A DNA stretch of 64,000 bases from Centipeda flueggei ATCC 43531 (GTDB lineage Bacteria > Bacillota > Negativicutes > Selenomonadales > Selenomonadaceae): assembly GCF_000160695.1 (NCBI RefSeq), contig NZ_GG694007.1, positions 61,842-125,841 of the forward strand, written 5' to 3'. This document shows positions 44,401-51,158 of the stretch, piece by piece. The notes beneath the pieces were generated by a model that was not told where the DNA came from, did no database searches, and saw nothing but the letters and a program-made list of their open reading frames with translations. Positions within the stretch are counted from its first letter, which is position 1. Each line of letters starts with the position of its first letter. The translations under genes were made by a program, and so were the position numbers.

Positions 44401-44907
44401 ATCGTCCTTTATCGTGCCGTCTGCGACCGTGACGCTGTTGCCGCGCACATCCTTGTCCGTCGCACCCGTGTAGCCGCCGACGAGGGCATCCGCACTCGTC
44501 CCATGGTTGAAGATGACTTTGTTCCCTGTGACCGCGCCCGTGCCGCTGACACCACCGTAAATCATGCTCCAGCCGCCGCCGTTGCTGGTCCGCAGCCCAT
44601 GAATCGTGATGGTATTATTGCTGACATCCTCGGCTGCGTTTTTCCTTCCGCCGCCCGAGAAGATGCCGTTATTGCTGAACGGGCGGTTCGCAGGGCCGCC
44701 CTCCGTTCCGAGCACGATATTGTTGTCGCTCATGAATCCGGTCTTATCCGTGCCCTCAAGACCACTGACGCTTGCCGCAGTCTCCGTGTAGTCATGCGTC
44801 TCCGCCGCATACGCCGTTCCGCCGTGAAACAGTGCCGTGCCGCCCGCCGACAGTCCGAGCGCTACATACATCGCCATACGGCGGCGCGCCTTCATTCCCT
44901 CAATCAT
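38434..44907 (-). CDS. Giant modular autotransporter (surface adhesin type)
   Basis: 2157 residues; ATG behind AGGAGG. A signal peptide (basic start MKARRR, hydrophobic core, likely cut after TAYA at residue 34) is followed by a passenger built of repeated beta strands of the form GN-x-V-x-V-x-GG and YGG. At four places the passenger repeats a larger module marked by VRSVDNFDTYNFKL, VKSVDNFDKYNFKL, VKKVRNFEKYTFTP and a diverged last copy, each followed by a MLT/SL-rich strand. The last about 270 residues (from YHLWAAQSGSAVRLN) are an autotransporter beta-barrel ending in GITGGLQVNWAL, with an aromatic near the end. The passenger would be displayed on the cell surface, most likely for adhesion. 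Confidence 0.9.
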   Translation of the reverse strand: MIEGMKARRRMAMYVALGLSAGGTALFHGGTAYAAETHDYTETAASVSGLEGTDKTGFMSDNNIVLGTEGGPANRPFSNNGIFSGGGRKNAAEDVSNNTITIHGLRTSNGGGWSMIYGGVSGTGAVTGNKVIFNHGTSADALVGGYTGATDKDVRGNSVTVADGTIKDDIIGGWAGVAAGTGTLAENTVAITGGTIGSYDGGIVYGARTSGNGVLKNNTVSFANASTSRAVYGAATDDTNSAATLRGNSVTVTSGTINSPVAGGYTVGTGAVGGAEEGAGNRVVFENGTAGDLYGGQIDNADSTADVTGNSVTVKGGAFGEIYGGNTKGTGSANRNTVTVNSGTSDADVYGGYAKGRSGADGANAEYNTVTINGTTTGEDGLASVYGGRAAYNGNASHNTININGGVMRNVYGGAVNTINAYGKGAASNNTITITGGTVGTGNGNGNVYGGHTGNSNKAVGNVVNIGDGTSTTLKAGTDLRWAMLHGNNSSPFGTYDITGNTLNVNVKDAHVRSVDNFDTYNFKLNHAFADGDTMLSVTNSGAFSGTGVDWSKISVDRSGISADYIANVQGVHRVTLLKSVGPDDLHFTNYAARNYAATDTHESALVTDTDEATAKSVVWVVNRFKGGRVTYDGTSASDSGAVYGGISYDGHTTTDNVLTVKGVHGADDPKYAYGGRNEGTTGDVTANTVTIDMANAADLVEEVYGGMASVEDNTGAVDHNTANMKNGTTHLLYGGYTFGKGAVTNNKVQFDGGTSTGYVAGGYLDNTASTVEMTGNKVVFTNGTAAELAGADSNGKGKLSGNTVDFGGAASTAEILRGALAENEAAVEGNGVTMTAGTAESVYGGATYMTDSSNNLVGGNGRAEKNTVAVTGGAVTKEIAGGVGYRADGNIVTITGGTIGTTMQAANVYGGKTTEGPGSGTTDNVVNLGAEDGTYAADLTNAQVHGDNSTDSAVNNNVLNVHGKDITVKSVDNFDKYNFKLKGNIGGGDTMLTLKNGGFGREIDWNNVSVDTRGQTGNPNGEVTLIKADTANALKFKNYDVRDLVNDPNADYEAILRTDTDKGAGSVHSATTVKLSTSRFRKSSWTYDGTNPVTNGEVAGGVSRRDGHTAEGNTLTIASTATTGLNAAYGGKAEAASDVRDNRIVVEGTGSGTIADAVGGATAKAGGVAEKNHVLIKGGTVTNAMGGYVSGANASATGNEVTVEGGTVANVIGAGGAGGTGNIANNFVTIKGGTVTGQIVGGYTHELTSSSNGNTVTLGGGTLTGAEVWGTSYVNASNQASVLGSSDAQIAGNTLNVAAKNLEVKKVRNFEKYTFTPTDAVQNGDAMLTLSAAGGFGGISGTSDDVKVKWSNVTADTSALTALSTGIQGKNTITLLKTGDGAADLHFDGYAATAKADGTYETLLHTAGNAADTAALLLDVNRYRDSHVTTDQDADSDLYGGYSASDHRDDGGTTIGHTATGNTLSVTKIANGSNINAYGGYAGGTAGGAENNELTVNVTAPTAGKINNAYGGYTKGAGAVTGNKLTFSQGTVLHDLIGGYADSTTSAAEVTGNTVTVAGGSIGGLVYGGRSDGTSAVKGNGVLMDGAAAPVDTLTGGYGASAESNRVELKDGTAHVVYGGDATTGDAIKNIVTITGGTVTDNIYGGQSRTGAASENIVDIGAVHIQNGIANKAVVGGYAAAVTDHNTIHLRGTEIDGIVLGGAIKDTASPLGMKANPDGKDNTLAIHAAGTKIADFAGVQNLHFYVPEERTAADTTPMLTLTANADKDIHGVKVGIGIAGDHSVLAKGDTISLLKIADGKTLTTDAELKNETTGMQGVSMRYRFNLARQGDNELIATVSDTDLNPQTKSLVETRAASAALINSGADLLAGGGMNAAVNAADAGTGAGAQRTANDQTYHLWAAQSGSAVRLNTGSHVDAKGWNLNLGFARQKASERNTLTYGPFVEYGHGNYDSYLDDGTHGDGTASYIGAGVMAKSAAENGSYIEGSVRVGRAKSDYTGDIAGRHAGYDMSSTYYAAHIGIGQEKKLGNGTIETYAKYFYTHQNGGSERLTSGDLYDFDDVDSQRLRVGARYTKQNGTGGSFYTGLAYEYEFDGDARASYAGYSTPTPTLKGGTGILELGYRFARPGSNVSYGLNLMGMTGKRRGITGGLQVNWAL

Positions 44908-44944
44908 CGAAGCCTCCTGTTCAGCCCGTCGGCTGCCGTCCCCT

Positions 44945-44966
44945 CATCAACAATCCGTTGTTGATG
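44945..44966 (-). promoter_or_regulatory. Leader hairpin of the autotransporter mRNA
   Basis: Perfect 9-bp inverted repeat CATCAACAA/TTGTTGATG around TCCG, between the promoter and the ribosome site. No T-run, so probably stability or regulator binding and not a terminator. Confidence 0.5.
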
Positions 44967-44972
44967 GCTATA

Positions 44973-45027
44973 GAAAATGAGAACTATTATATGCAGTGAT
45001 GATATAAGATTATTTTCACCATGTCAA
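44973..45027 (-). promoter_or_regulatory. Autotransporter promoter with a Fur-box-like sequence
   Basis: On the minus strand TTGACA (45022-45027), 17 bases, TATCAT (44999-45004). Over the expected start point lies ATAATAGTTCTCATTTTC, which keeps most positions of a Fur box. A second possible -10, TATAAT, is within it. Iron control is inference. Confidence 0.5.
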
Positions 45028-45048
45028 CATCGTTTCTAATGTTCGTTT

Positions 45049-45344
45049 TTATTCTTTAATATTAATACGCTTGGATTGCTGTCGCATCATCAAAAAATCA
45101 GCCCCCGCCGTATCCATTACAGGACGCTGAACATCCACGTAGGGAACAGAATCCGCAAATCCAAGCTCCGCGGCATCCTTTGCATTCAGCCACGTTTCGG
45201 CATCCATCCGCCGTGAAATTTTCGCACGAGCTCATCAAAGCCGACGTCCTGAATATGCAGCATATCCGCTCCCATGTCATCGTGCTTCTCTCTATAAGCG
45301 GCAAGCTCCTGTAATTCAACAGCCAAACCATTTGAAGGAATATG
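45049..45344 (-). pseudogene. Relic of a phage ClpP-like head maturation protease
   Basis: Two frames of the minus strand carry the C-terminal part of such a protease: AAYREKHDDMGADMLHIQDV, then after a one-base shift KISRRMDAETWLNAKDAAEL followed by GFADSV and an end MMRQQSKRINIKE with a stop at 45049. The DAETWLxAKDAxELGFAD run is typical of the last catalytic region of ClpP-like phage proteases. The N-terminal half and the rest of the phage are absent. The remaining 45345-45620 stretch holds nothing I can support. Confidence 0.6.
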
Positions 45345-45623
45345 TTAAGCTGATTGGAATGTTTGATGCTGTGATACAAGAATTCGCTGTTGTAGAGTAT
45401 CCTTGTATGTTTAGTCCCCCTTCCATACAGAAAAACTCATGGACATTTGAGTTTATCCAGTGATTTTGACTGGGAATCATTTCCCTGATATAGCAGAGAT
45501 TTGACTGTCCTCACTCTATTCGCAAGCGTTCTTTTACTTTACATCGTAAACCAAGTAAGCTGTACTTTGCCAAAAGGAGAATATTATCGATGGGTTAAGG
45601 CAAGGGCAAAGCCTTGCACAAAA

Positions 45624-45665
45624 GGGGGCTGCTGCACGTTTGTTGGTGCAGCAGCCCCCTTTTTC
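45624..45665. terminator. Terminator downstream of hsdR
   Basis: AGGGGGCTGCTGCAC/GTGCAGCAGCCCCCT with T-runs on both strands. Confidence 0.85.
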
Positions 45666-48600
45666 TACGCCTCCACAACCCCCATGAACTTGTCAAAGAA
45701 CACCTTCAGCTTCTCAATGACGCTGCGCTTCTTCTCTGCCCGCCCGCCGCCAAAGCGGCGTACAGGCGGGAGGATCGCATCGATGGCGGTGCCGGTGGTC
45801 TTGAGCCGGCCGTCGCGGAACGTGCTCGCGACGAACCGCTCCGTCTCATCGGGTTTTAGGTTCTCCTCCGCGACTATGGAGGCGAGTTCCTTTTCCTTCT
45901 CCTCCGTGACGTATTTGCGCCAGTCCTCCATCACCCGAGTATCCGTATTGACGGTCGCAATGAACCCATCGATCAGTTCCTTCTTGCTCCTGAGCTCGGG
46001 GCTCGATCCGACGGCGCGGTCAATCGCGCCGATGATACTCTTATCCGCGCCGTTCGTCGCGTGGTACTTCTCCACGAGCATGAGGATGCAGTCGATGTTA
46101 ATGTCCACCTGCCGGATGAGCTCCAGCTCGAACACGACATCGTCGTTGATGTTCTCCTTCTCGGCATTCCCCTGCCCCGTCAATATATGGTGTATATCAA
46201 GATAGGCACTCTGGTAGTCCTGCAGATCGCGCGGTGGCAGGAGCGGATCATCCTCCGCAAAGTCATCAAACGCCATGAGGATATTCCGCAGGCGCAGGAT
46301 ACTGCCAAAAACGCGCACAAAATCCTTCTGCGCCGCCTCGCCTAAGACCTGCTCTCCAACAGTGAACTTCGCACGCAGCTCTGCAATCAGCTCCGCATAC
46401 CCCTTGTGGTGCTGCCCCTTTTCATCATCATACCCGTCATAGTAGTCGCGGAAGCCGCGCAGAAGAACGACACTTTCGGCATTCTCATCGCCAAAGAGCG
46501 AGATCGCATCATCCGTCGCCTTTGCCAGATTGCGGAATGCGACAATATTGCCAAACGTCTTGACCGAGTTCAGAATCCGATTCGTGCGCGAAAATGCCTG
46601 AATCAGCCCGTGGTATTTCAGATTCTTATCCACCCAGAGCGTATTGAGCGTCGTCGCGTCAAAGCCCGTGAGGAACATATTCACCACGATGAGGAGATCG
46701 ATCTCACGCTTCTTCATCCGCTGCGAGAGATCCTTATAGTAGTTCTGGAACGAATCCCCGTCCGTCGAGAAATTCGTGTGAAAGTGCGCGTTGTAGTCCG
46801 CAATCGCATGTTCAAGAAAGTCGCGGCTCGTTGGGGTGAGGCTCGCCGTATCAAAATCCTCATCGGGCAGCGCATCCTCGGGATCGTCCTCGTTCGCCGC
46901 ATAGCTGAAAATGGTCGCCATCGTGAGGTCGCGCCCCGCCGCGCTCAGCTGACGACGAAACTCCTCATAGTACGCCATGCAGGCGGGAATCGACGCGACG
47001 GCAAACATCGAGTTAAAGCCGAGCACACGCTGCCCCTTCAGCGAATACGCCTTGCTCCGCATCGTCTTCTGATCGAAATGCGCGAGGATATACTTCGTCA
47101 CCTCACGGATGCGCTCGGGTGCAGCAAGTGCCTTTTCCCGATCAATCGCGCGCACCTCCTTGTCATCGACCGCCTCCTTGCTCTTGATCGTATTGATGTA
47201 GTCGATGCGGAACGGCAGGACATTCCCGTCATTGATCGCATTCACAATCGTATAGGTGTGCAGCTTGTCCCCGAAGAGCTGCGGCGTCGTCCGCGCCGAG
47301 GGACGCCCCGCACCTGCCGCATTCGGCGCAAAGATCGGCGTCCCCGTAAAGCCGAAGACGTGATACTTCTTGAACGCCTTTGTGATTGCCGTGTGCATCT
47401 CCCCGAACTGCGAGCGGTGGCACTCATCGAAAATCAACACCACATGTTTTCCATAGATCGGGTGCGTCCTGTTCTGCCGGATAAAATTCGACAGCTTCTG
47501 GATCGTCGTCACTACAATGCGTGCGCCATCGTCCGCCAGCTGGCGCGCGAGCACCGCCGTCGACGTATTGCCGTTCGCCGCGCCCTTCTCGAAGCGGTCG
47601 TACTCCTTCATCGTCTGGTAGTCGAGATCCTTGCGGTCGACCACGAAGAGCACCTTCTCGATCTCAGGCATCGCCGCAGCGAGCTGCGCTGTCTTGAACG
47701 AGGTCAGCGTCTTGCCCGAGCCCGTCGTGTGCCAGATATAGCCGCCGCCCTCGATGCGCCCCCACGTCTTGTAGTTCGACGAAATCTTGATCCGGGCGAG
47801 AATCCGCTCCGTCGCCGCGATCTGATACGGGCGCATGATCATCAGCACTTCTTCCGTCGTGAAAATGCAGTAGCGCGTCAGGAGCGCGAGCAGCGTGTGG
47901 CGTGCGAGGAACGTCCGCCCGAAATCCATCAGATCGGTGATGAGACGGTTGCCCGCATCCGCCCAGTAGGACGTAAACTCAAAGCTGTTGCTCGTCTTTT
48001 TGCTCGCCTTGCGCCCCGCCGCATCCATCTCACGGATATGGCTCTCGCGCGTCGTATTGGAATAGTACTTCGTATTCGTCCCGTTCGAGATCACAAAAAT
48101 CTGGACGTATTCATAGAGCCCTGTGCCCGCCCAGAACGAATCCCGCTGATAGCGTTTGATCTGGTTGAACGCCTGACGGATCTCCACGCCGCGCCGTTTC
48201 AGCTCCAGATGCACGAGCGGCAGCCCGTTCACGAGGATCGTCACGTCATAGCGATTCGTGTGTGCCGCCGCATGCTCCCCCGCGTCCGCACCGCCCTCCA
48301 CCGCATACTGATTGATCACCTGCAGTCGGTTGTTGTGGATATGTTCCTTGTCAATCAGACGTATATTTTTCGTCGTGCCATCGTCACGTTTTAGATTCTG
48401 AATATAGTCCGTCTGGATGCGGCGCGTCTTCTCCACAATTCCGTCACTCGCGGGTGCGATCGATGTCTTGAAAAAGCGTTCCCACTCCGCATCAGTGAAA
48501 TCATAGTCGTTCAGTACCGAGAGCTGCGTGCGGAGATTGGCGATCAGCTCCGCCTCATCGTGAATGGGGAGATGCGCATAGCCCTCCTCCTCCAGCAGAC

Positions 48601-48721
48601 GGATGAGTGCCCGCTCCAGTGCCGCCTCCGACTGGTACGAGCCGTACGGCGCACGCTCCTCCCGTACATACTGTGCGAGCACCGTACTCTCCTCCGCGCT
48701 CGCGATGAGATTGTAGTACAT
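45665..48721 (-). CDS. hsdR: Type I restriction enzyme, R subunit
   Basis: 1018 residues. N-terminal nuclease: D159 and E173-x-K175 (NRYDVTILVNG, HLELK). Translocase motor: TTGSGKT (332-338), DECH box (432-435), FTGTPIF and the second RecA lobe with AFSRTNRILN. The C-terminal third is the helical domain that docks on the methylase core. Together with HsdM2-HsdS it cuts unmodified DNA after ATP-driven translocation. Length fits type IC (EcoR124-like) subunits. It is separated from hsdM-hsdS by an Abi gene and by a terminator, so it should have its own promoter, which I cannot place with confidence. Confidence 0.95.
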   Translation of the reverse strand: MYYNLIASAEESTVLAQYVREERAPYGSYQSEAALERALIRLLEEEGYAHLPIHDEAELIANLRTQLSVLNDYDFTDAEWERFFKTSIAPASDGIVEKTRRIQTDYIQNLKRDDGTTKNIRLIDKEHIHNNRLQVINQYAVEGGADAGEHAAAHTNRYDVTILVNGLPLVHLELKRRGVEIRQAFNQIKRYQRDSFWAGTGLYEYVQIFVISNGTNTKYYSNTTRESHIREMDAAGRKASKKTSNSFEFTSYWADAGNRLITDLMDFGRTFLARHTLLALLTRYCIFTTEEVLMIMRPYQIAATERILARIKISSNYKTWGRIEGGGYIWHTTGSGKTLTSFKTAQLAAAMPEIEKVLFVVDRKDLDYQTMKEYDRFEKGAANGNTSTAVLARQLADDGARIVVTTIQKLSNFIRQNRTHPIYGKHVVLIFDECHRSQFGEMHTAITKAFKKYHVFGFTGTPIFAPNAAGAGRPSARTTPQLFGDKLHTYTIVNAINDGNVLPFRIDYINTIKSKEAVDDKEVRAIDREKALAAPERIREVTKYILAHFDQKTMRSKAYSLKGQRVLGFNSMFAVASIPACMAYYEEFRRQLSAAGRDLTMATIFSYAANEDDPEDALPDEDFDTASLTPTSRDFLEHAIADYNAHFHTNFSTDGDSFQNYYKDLSQRMKKREIDLLIVVNMFLTGFDATTLNTLWVDKNLKYHGLIQAFSRTNRILNSVKTFGNIVAFRNLAKATDDAISLFGDENAESVVLLRGFRDYYDGYDDEKGQHHKGYAELIAELRAKFTVGEQVLGEAAQKDFVRVFGSILRLRNILMAFDDFAEDDPLLPPRDLQDYQSAYLDIHHILTGQGNAEKENINDDVVFELELIRQVDINIDCILMLVEKYHATNGADKSIIGAIDRAVGSSPELRSKKELIDGFIATVNTDTRVMEDWRKYVTEEKEKELASIVAEENLKPDETERFVASTFRDGRLKTTGTAIDAILPPVRRFGGGRAEKKRSVIEKLKVFFDKFMGVVEA

Positions 48722-48837
48722 GATGACCCTCGTTTCGTTGAAATTCAGTCTGTATTATTCCTCGATCGTTCCTATGCTATTCCTCATTATTCGCTGTCTC
48801 GGAACATTTGTCCTTCTTGCTCTCTGCGTTGCGCACA

Positions 48838-48869
48838 TAAAAAGAGAGCCGGATCGCTCCGACTCTCTC
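48838..48869 (-). terminator. Terminator of the Abi gene
   Basis: On the minus strand GAGAGTCGGA, GCGA, TCCGGCTCTC, then TTTTTA. It lies between the Abi gene and hsdR. Confidence 0.8.
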
Positions 48870-48939
48870 AAGTATGCGTCCGCAAACACATACCCCAATT
48901 CGTACGACTATTATACTACCGCGTTCGCAAATATGCAAG

Positions 48940-49920
48940 TTAAATATATTGATACAGTGTCGCCATCCGCGCAGATAAGTCATGATGAATCACGATGGAG
49001 GCAACGGAAGGGCTTACGGCTTTCACGTAATCCGTCGTTATCTTCTCGAAGGCTCGGAGAAATGCTTTTATCTCCATCTTTGGCTCATGTAGGCATTTCA
49101 GATAATAGCACACGAGGATAACATAATCACCTATCGTTTTGAAATTCACATAGGGCAGACCGATCTCCAGTTTCAGACACTGTCGCACCGTTCGATTGGG
49201 GTCAACGCTCCGAAAGCGCGTATCAAAGACGACCGCGTTGTGTGCAATCGCATTCCTCAGATCCTTCAGCATGTATATGTACTTGTAGATAAGCTGACGA
49301 TCCGTATCACAAGCCAGATTAAATCCGATCCTGCGCGAAATATCATCACGCACATCGTACGCCAAACACGACAAAAGGAATCCAAAGTCACCCATGGTCA
49401 GGATCTCAAAAAGAGCCCAGACGGGAACCTCGGCATAGCTGGGGTTGTCATAAAAGTGCGTGATCTTTGGATTGCCGCGACGATACTCCTTAGCAAGACT
49501 CGCCTGAATCGAATTCTGCAAATTTAGTTTCGCCTGCTGCAGTCGACGCCTCTTTTCCTCATTCGCATCCATCGGTGCATTATGATAGCTGCTGACCACT
49601 CTGTCACACATCGCTTGGATGCTCTCCGACCTTGCGTGCGTCAGAATCGCCTCGATGGCAATATTCTTGACCGCTGTTTCAATAAACATTACCTTTCCAT
49701 ACATCAAAGCCTTTAGCGCCGAATCATATCGAATCGTTGCATAAACCTCGCTGTATGACGTGAACGGCAGACGATTTCCTGCATGACGAAAAAAACGATA
49801 TCCTTTATAGCCATGAAAATATCCCGTGTTAATAAGTTGTCGCTTTTGCGTACCGCCTGAAATCGCTATTCCATTCTCTCTAAGATGACGCATCAAACCA
49901 TCCGTGGTTTTATAGTTCAT
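48940..49920 (-). CDS. Abi (AbiD/AbiF-type, Abi_2) abortive infection protein
   Basis: 326 residues; ATG behind AGGAGG. MNYKTTDGLMRHLRENGIAI, INTGYFHGYKGYRFF and the HEPN-type RNase motif R222-N-A-I-A-H227 (LRNAIAHNAVVF) are features of Abi_2 proteins. Such proteins are thought to cut RNA on phage infection and stop growth. It sits inside the restriction operon between hsdS and hsdR, with its own promoter and terminator, a placement seen for Abi and other back-up defence genes within hsd loci. It is richer in A+T than its neighbours. Confidence 0.9.
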   Translation of the reverse strand: MNYKTTDGLMRHLRENGIAISGGTQKRQLINTGYFHGYKGYRFFRHAGNRLPFTSYSEVYATIRYDSALKALMYGKVMFIETAVKNIAIEAILTHARSESIQAMCDRVVSSYHNAPMDANEEKRRRLQQAKLNLQNSIQASLAKEYRRGNPKITHFYDNPSYAEVPVWALFEILTMGDFGFLLSCLAYDVRDDISRRIGFNLACDTDRQLIYKYIYMLKDLRNAIAHNAVVFDTRFRSVDPNRTVRQCLKLEIGLPYVNFKTIGDYVILVCYYLKCLHEPKMEIKAFLRAFEKITTDYVKAVSPSVASIVIHHDLSARMATLYQYI

Positions 49921-49950
49921 AAAGAACCTCCTGCTATATGACGTGTCTCT

Positions 49951-49979
49951 ATTATAGCAAATAGATGTTCTTATAACAA
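49951..49979 (-). promoter_or_regulatory. Promoter of the Abi gene
   Basis: On the minus strand TTGTTA, 17 bases, TATAAT; the -35 box ends four bases from the hsdS stop. Confidence 0.7.
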
Positions 49980-49982
49980 GGT

Positions 49983-51158
49983 CTATCGAGCTCCTCTTGC
50001 TGATGTCCCCTTCCGTGGGAAGGTGAGGAGCTTTTCGCGATAGTATTCGTACTGCTTTTTGCGGGCGGCGATCTCGGCGGGCAGCCCCTGCGTGAGGTCA
50101 TGGCAGAGCTCATCGAACCGGTCGAGGATGGAGACGATTTTTGCCTGCGTTTCGAGCGGTGGGATGGGGATAATTAGCTTTTTTAATTGTCCCGCCGTGA
50201 TCAGAGGTTGCCCCGCACCGTGTGCAAGACGGCTCAAGTTCATATAGCCTAAATAATAAAAAATATACTTCATATTGATAGTGCTTAATACATCGACAAT
50301 GAGTGTATTATCAGACACGTCATATCTTCCATCTGCAATTTGCACATAACCAACCGACCCCACTCGCGCTACAAGAATTTGAGCATGCTCGTATACAAAA
50401 TTAGTACAATATCCGATGATGCCTGTTGAGCCATATACGGGGTATTCTCCGTCTACAACTCTTATCTTATTTTTCCCAGATGAGATAGATTTCGTAGTCT
50501 CACCCAGCGTTTTCCACTCAACCTCTGCATCGTCTCGCGAAAAGTTCAAAAGACTGTCACGATAGAAAGAATACTGCTTTTTTCGCAACGTTAGCTCCGC
50601 TGTTAGCTCCGCTGTTAGCTCCGTAAAATTGTCCAACATTTTCACAATTTCATTTTGGATGGGGAGCGGCGGGACAGGAATGACGATTTCCTTAATGGCA
50701 GGAACACTCGAATGAACAACCTTACTCTTGACGCGCCCCTTGCTTTTTTGCCGCTGTGCCATGTCGGTAGACAATACATAGGAAAGATATTTGGGATTCT
50801 GCTCATGCTGTAAGACGACAATATCGCCACCTGCCACACATTTATCATGTCCAATGTACGCCGTCGATTTTGCAATCTCCTCGACACTCTCCCCCGTGAT
50901 GGCAAATAAGATATCACCATGCCCAAAATATTTAGGATTTGTGAGAAACGTTTCGTCGGTATGCGAAACACAGGAGTCAAACCAGATGCCATAGGTCGTA
51001 TAAATTTCACCGTATCGAACGCATGGGATTCCCATTGCGGTCAGTTCATCCCGTTTGATTCCTGCACCACGAAATACATTAGTCGCAATCTCCCCCAATT
51101 TTTTATACTCCACCCCATCGGGACACAGTTCCTTTATCATCTCACGCAGCCGACTCAT
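49983..51158 (-). CDS. hsdS: Type I restriction enzyme, specificity subunit
   Basis: 391 residues with two target-recognition domains (about 1-165 and 210-355), each followed by a conserved helical spacer (PLPIQNEIVKMLDNF and PLETQAKIVSILDRF). The central spacer has TEL-TAEL-TAEL (residues 179-189), encoded by 12-base repeats. In EcoR124-type enzymes the number of TAEL repeats sets the distance between the two half sites and so the sequence recognised. Its ATG overlaps the hsdM stop (ATGA). The recognition sequence cannot be read from the protein. Confidence 0.95.
   Translation of the reverse strand: MSRLREMIKELCPDGVEYKKLGEIATNVFRGAGIKRDELTAMGIPCVRYGEIYTTYGIWFDSCVSHTDETFLTNPKYFGHGDILFAITGESVEEIAKSTAYIGHDKCVAGGDIVVLQHEQNPKYLSYVLSTDMAQRQKSKGRVKSKVVHSSVPAIKEIVIPVPPLPIQNEIVKMLDNFTELTAELTAELTLRKKQYSFYRDSLLNFSRDDAEVEWKTLGETTKSISSGKNKIRVVDGEYPVYGSTGIIGYCTNFVYEHAQILVARVGSVGYVQIADGRYDVSDNTLIVDVLSTINMKYIFYYLGYMNLSRLAHGAGQPLITAGQLKKLIIPIPPLETQAKIVSILDRFDELCHDLTQGLPAEIAARKKQYEYYREKLLTFPRKGTSARGAR
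50591..50623. repeat. 12-base tandem repeat in the hsdS spacer
   Basis: TTAGCTCCGCTG twice plus TTAGCTCCG, in frame; each unit encodes four residues (TAEL). Gain or loss of a unit would change specificity without breaking the frame. Confidence 0.9.

Noticed and set aside
38434..44907. Regularly spaced short repeats that could suggest a CRISPR array
   Set aside because: They are diverged in-frame coding repeats (GN-x-V-x-V-GG) in a single protein and have no constant repeat-spacer structure.
45501..45660. Plus-strand frame starting TVLTLFASVLLLYIV in the gap before hsdR
   Set aside because: Has a hydrophobic start but no ribosome site and runs straight through the terminator into the hsdR antisense.
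46406..48394. 662-codon open frame opposite hsdR
   Set aside because: Shadow frame with extreme Arg/Leu/His content; hsdR on the other strand is unambiguous.
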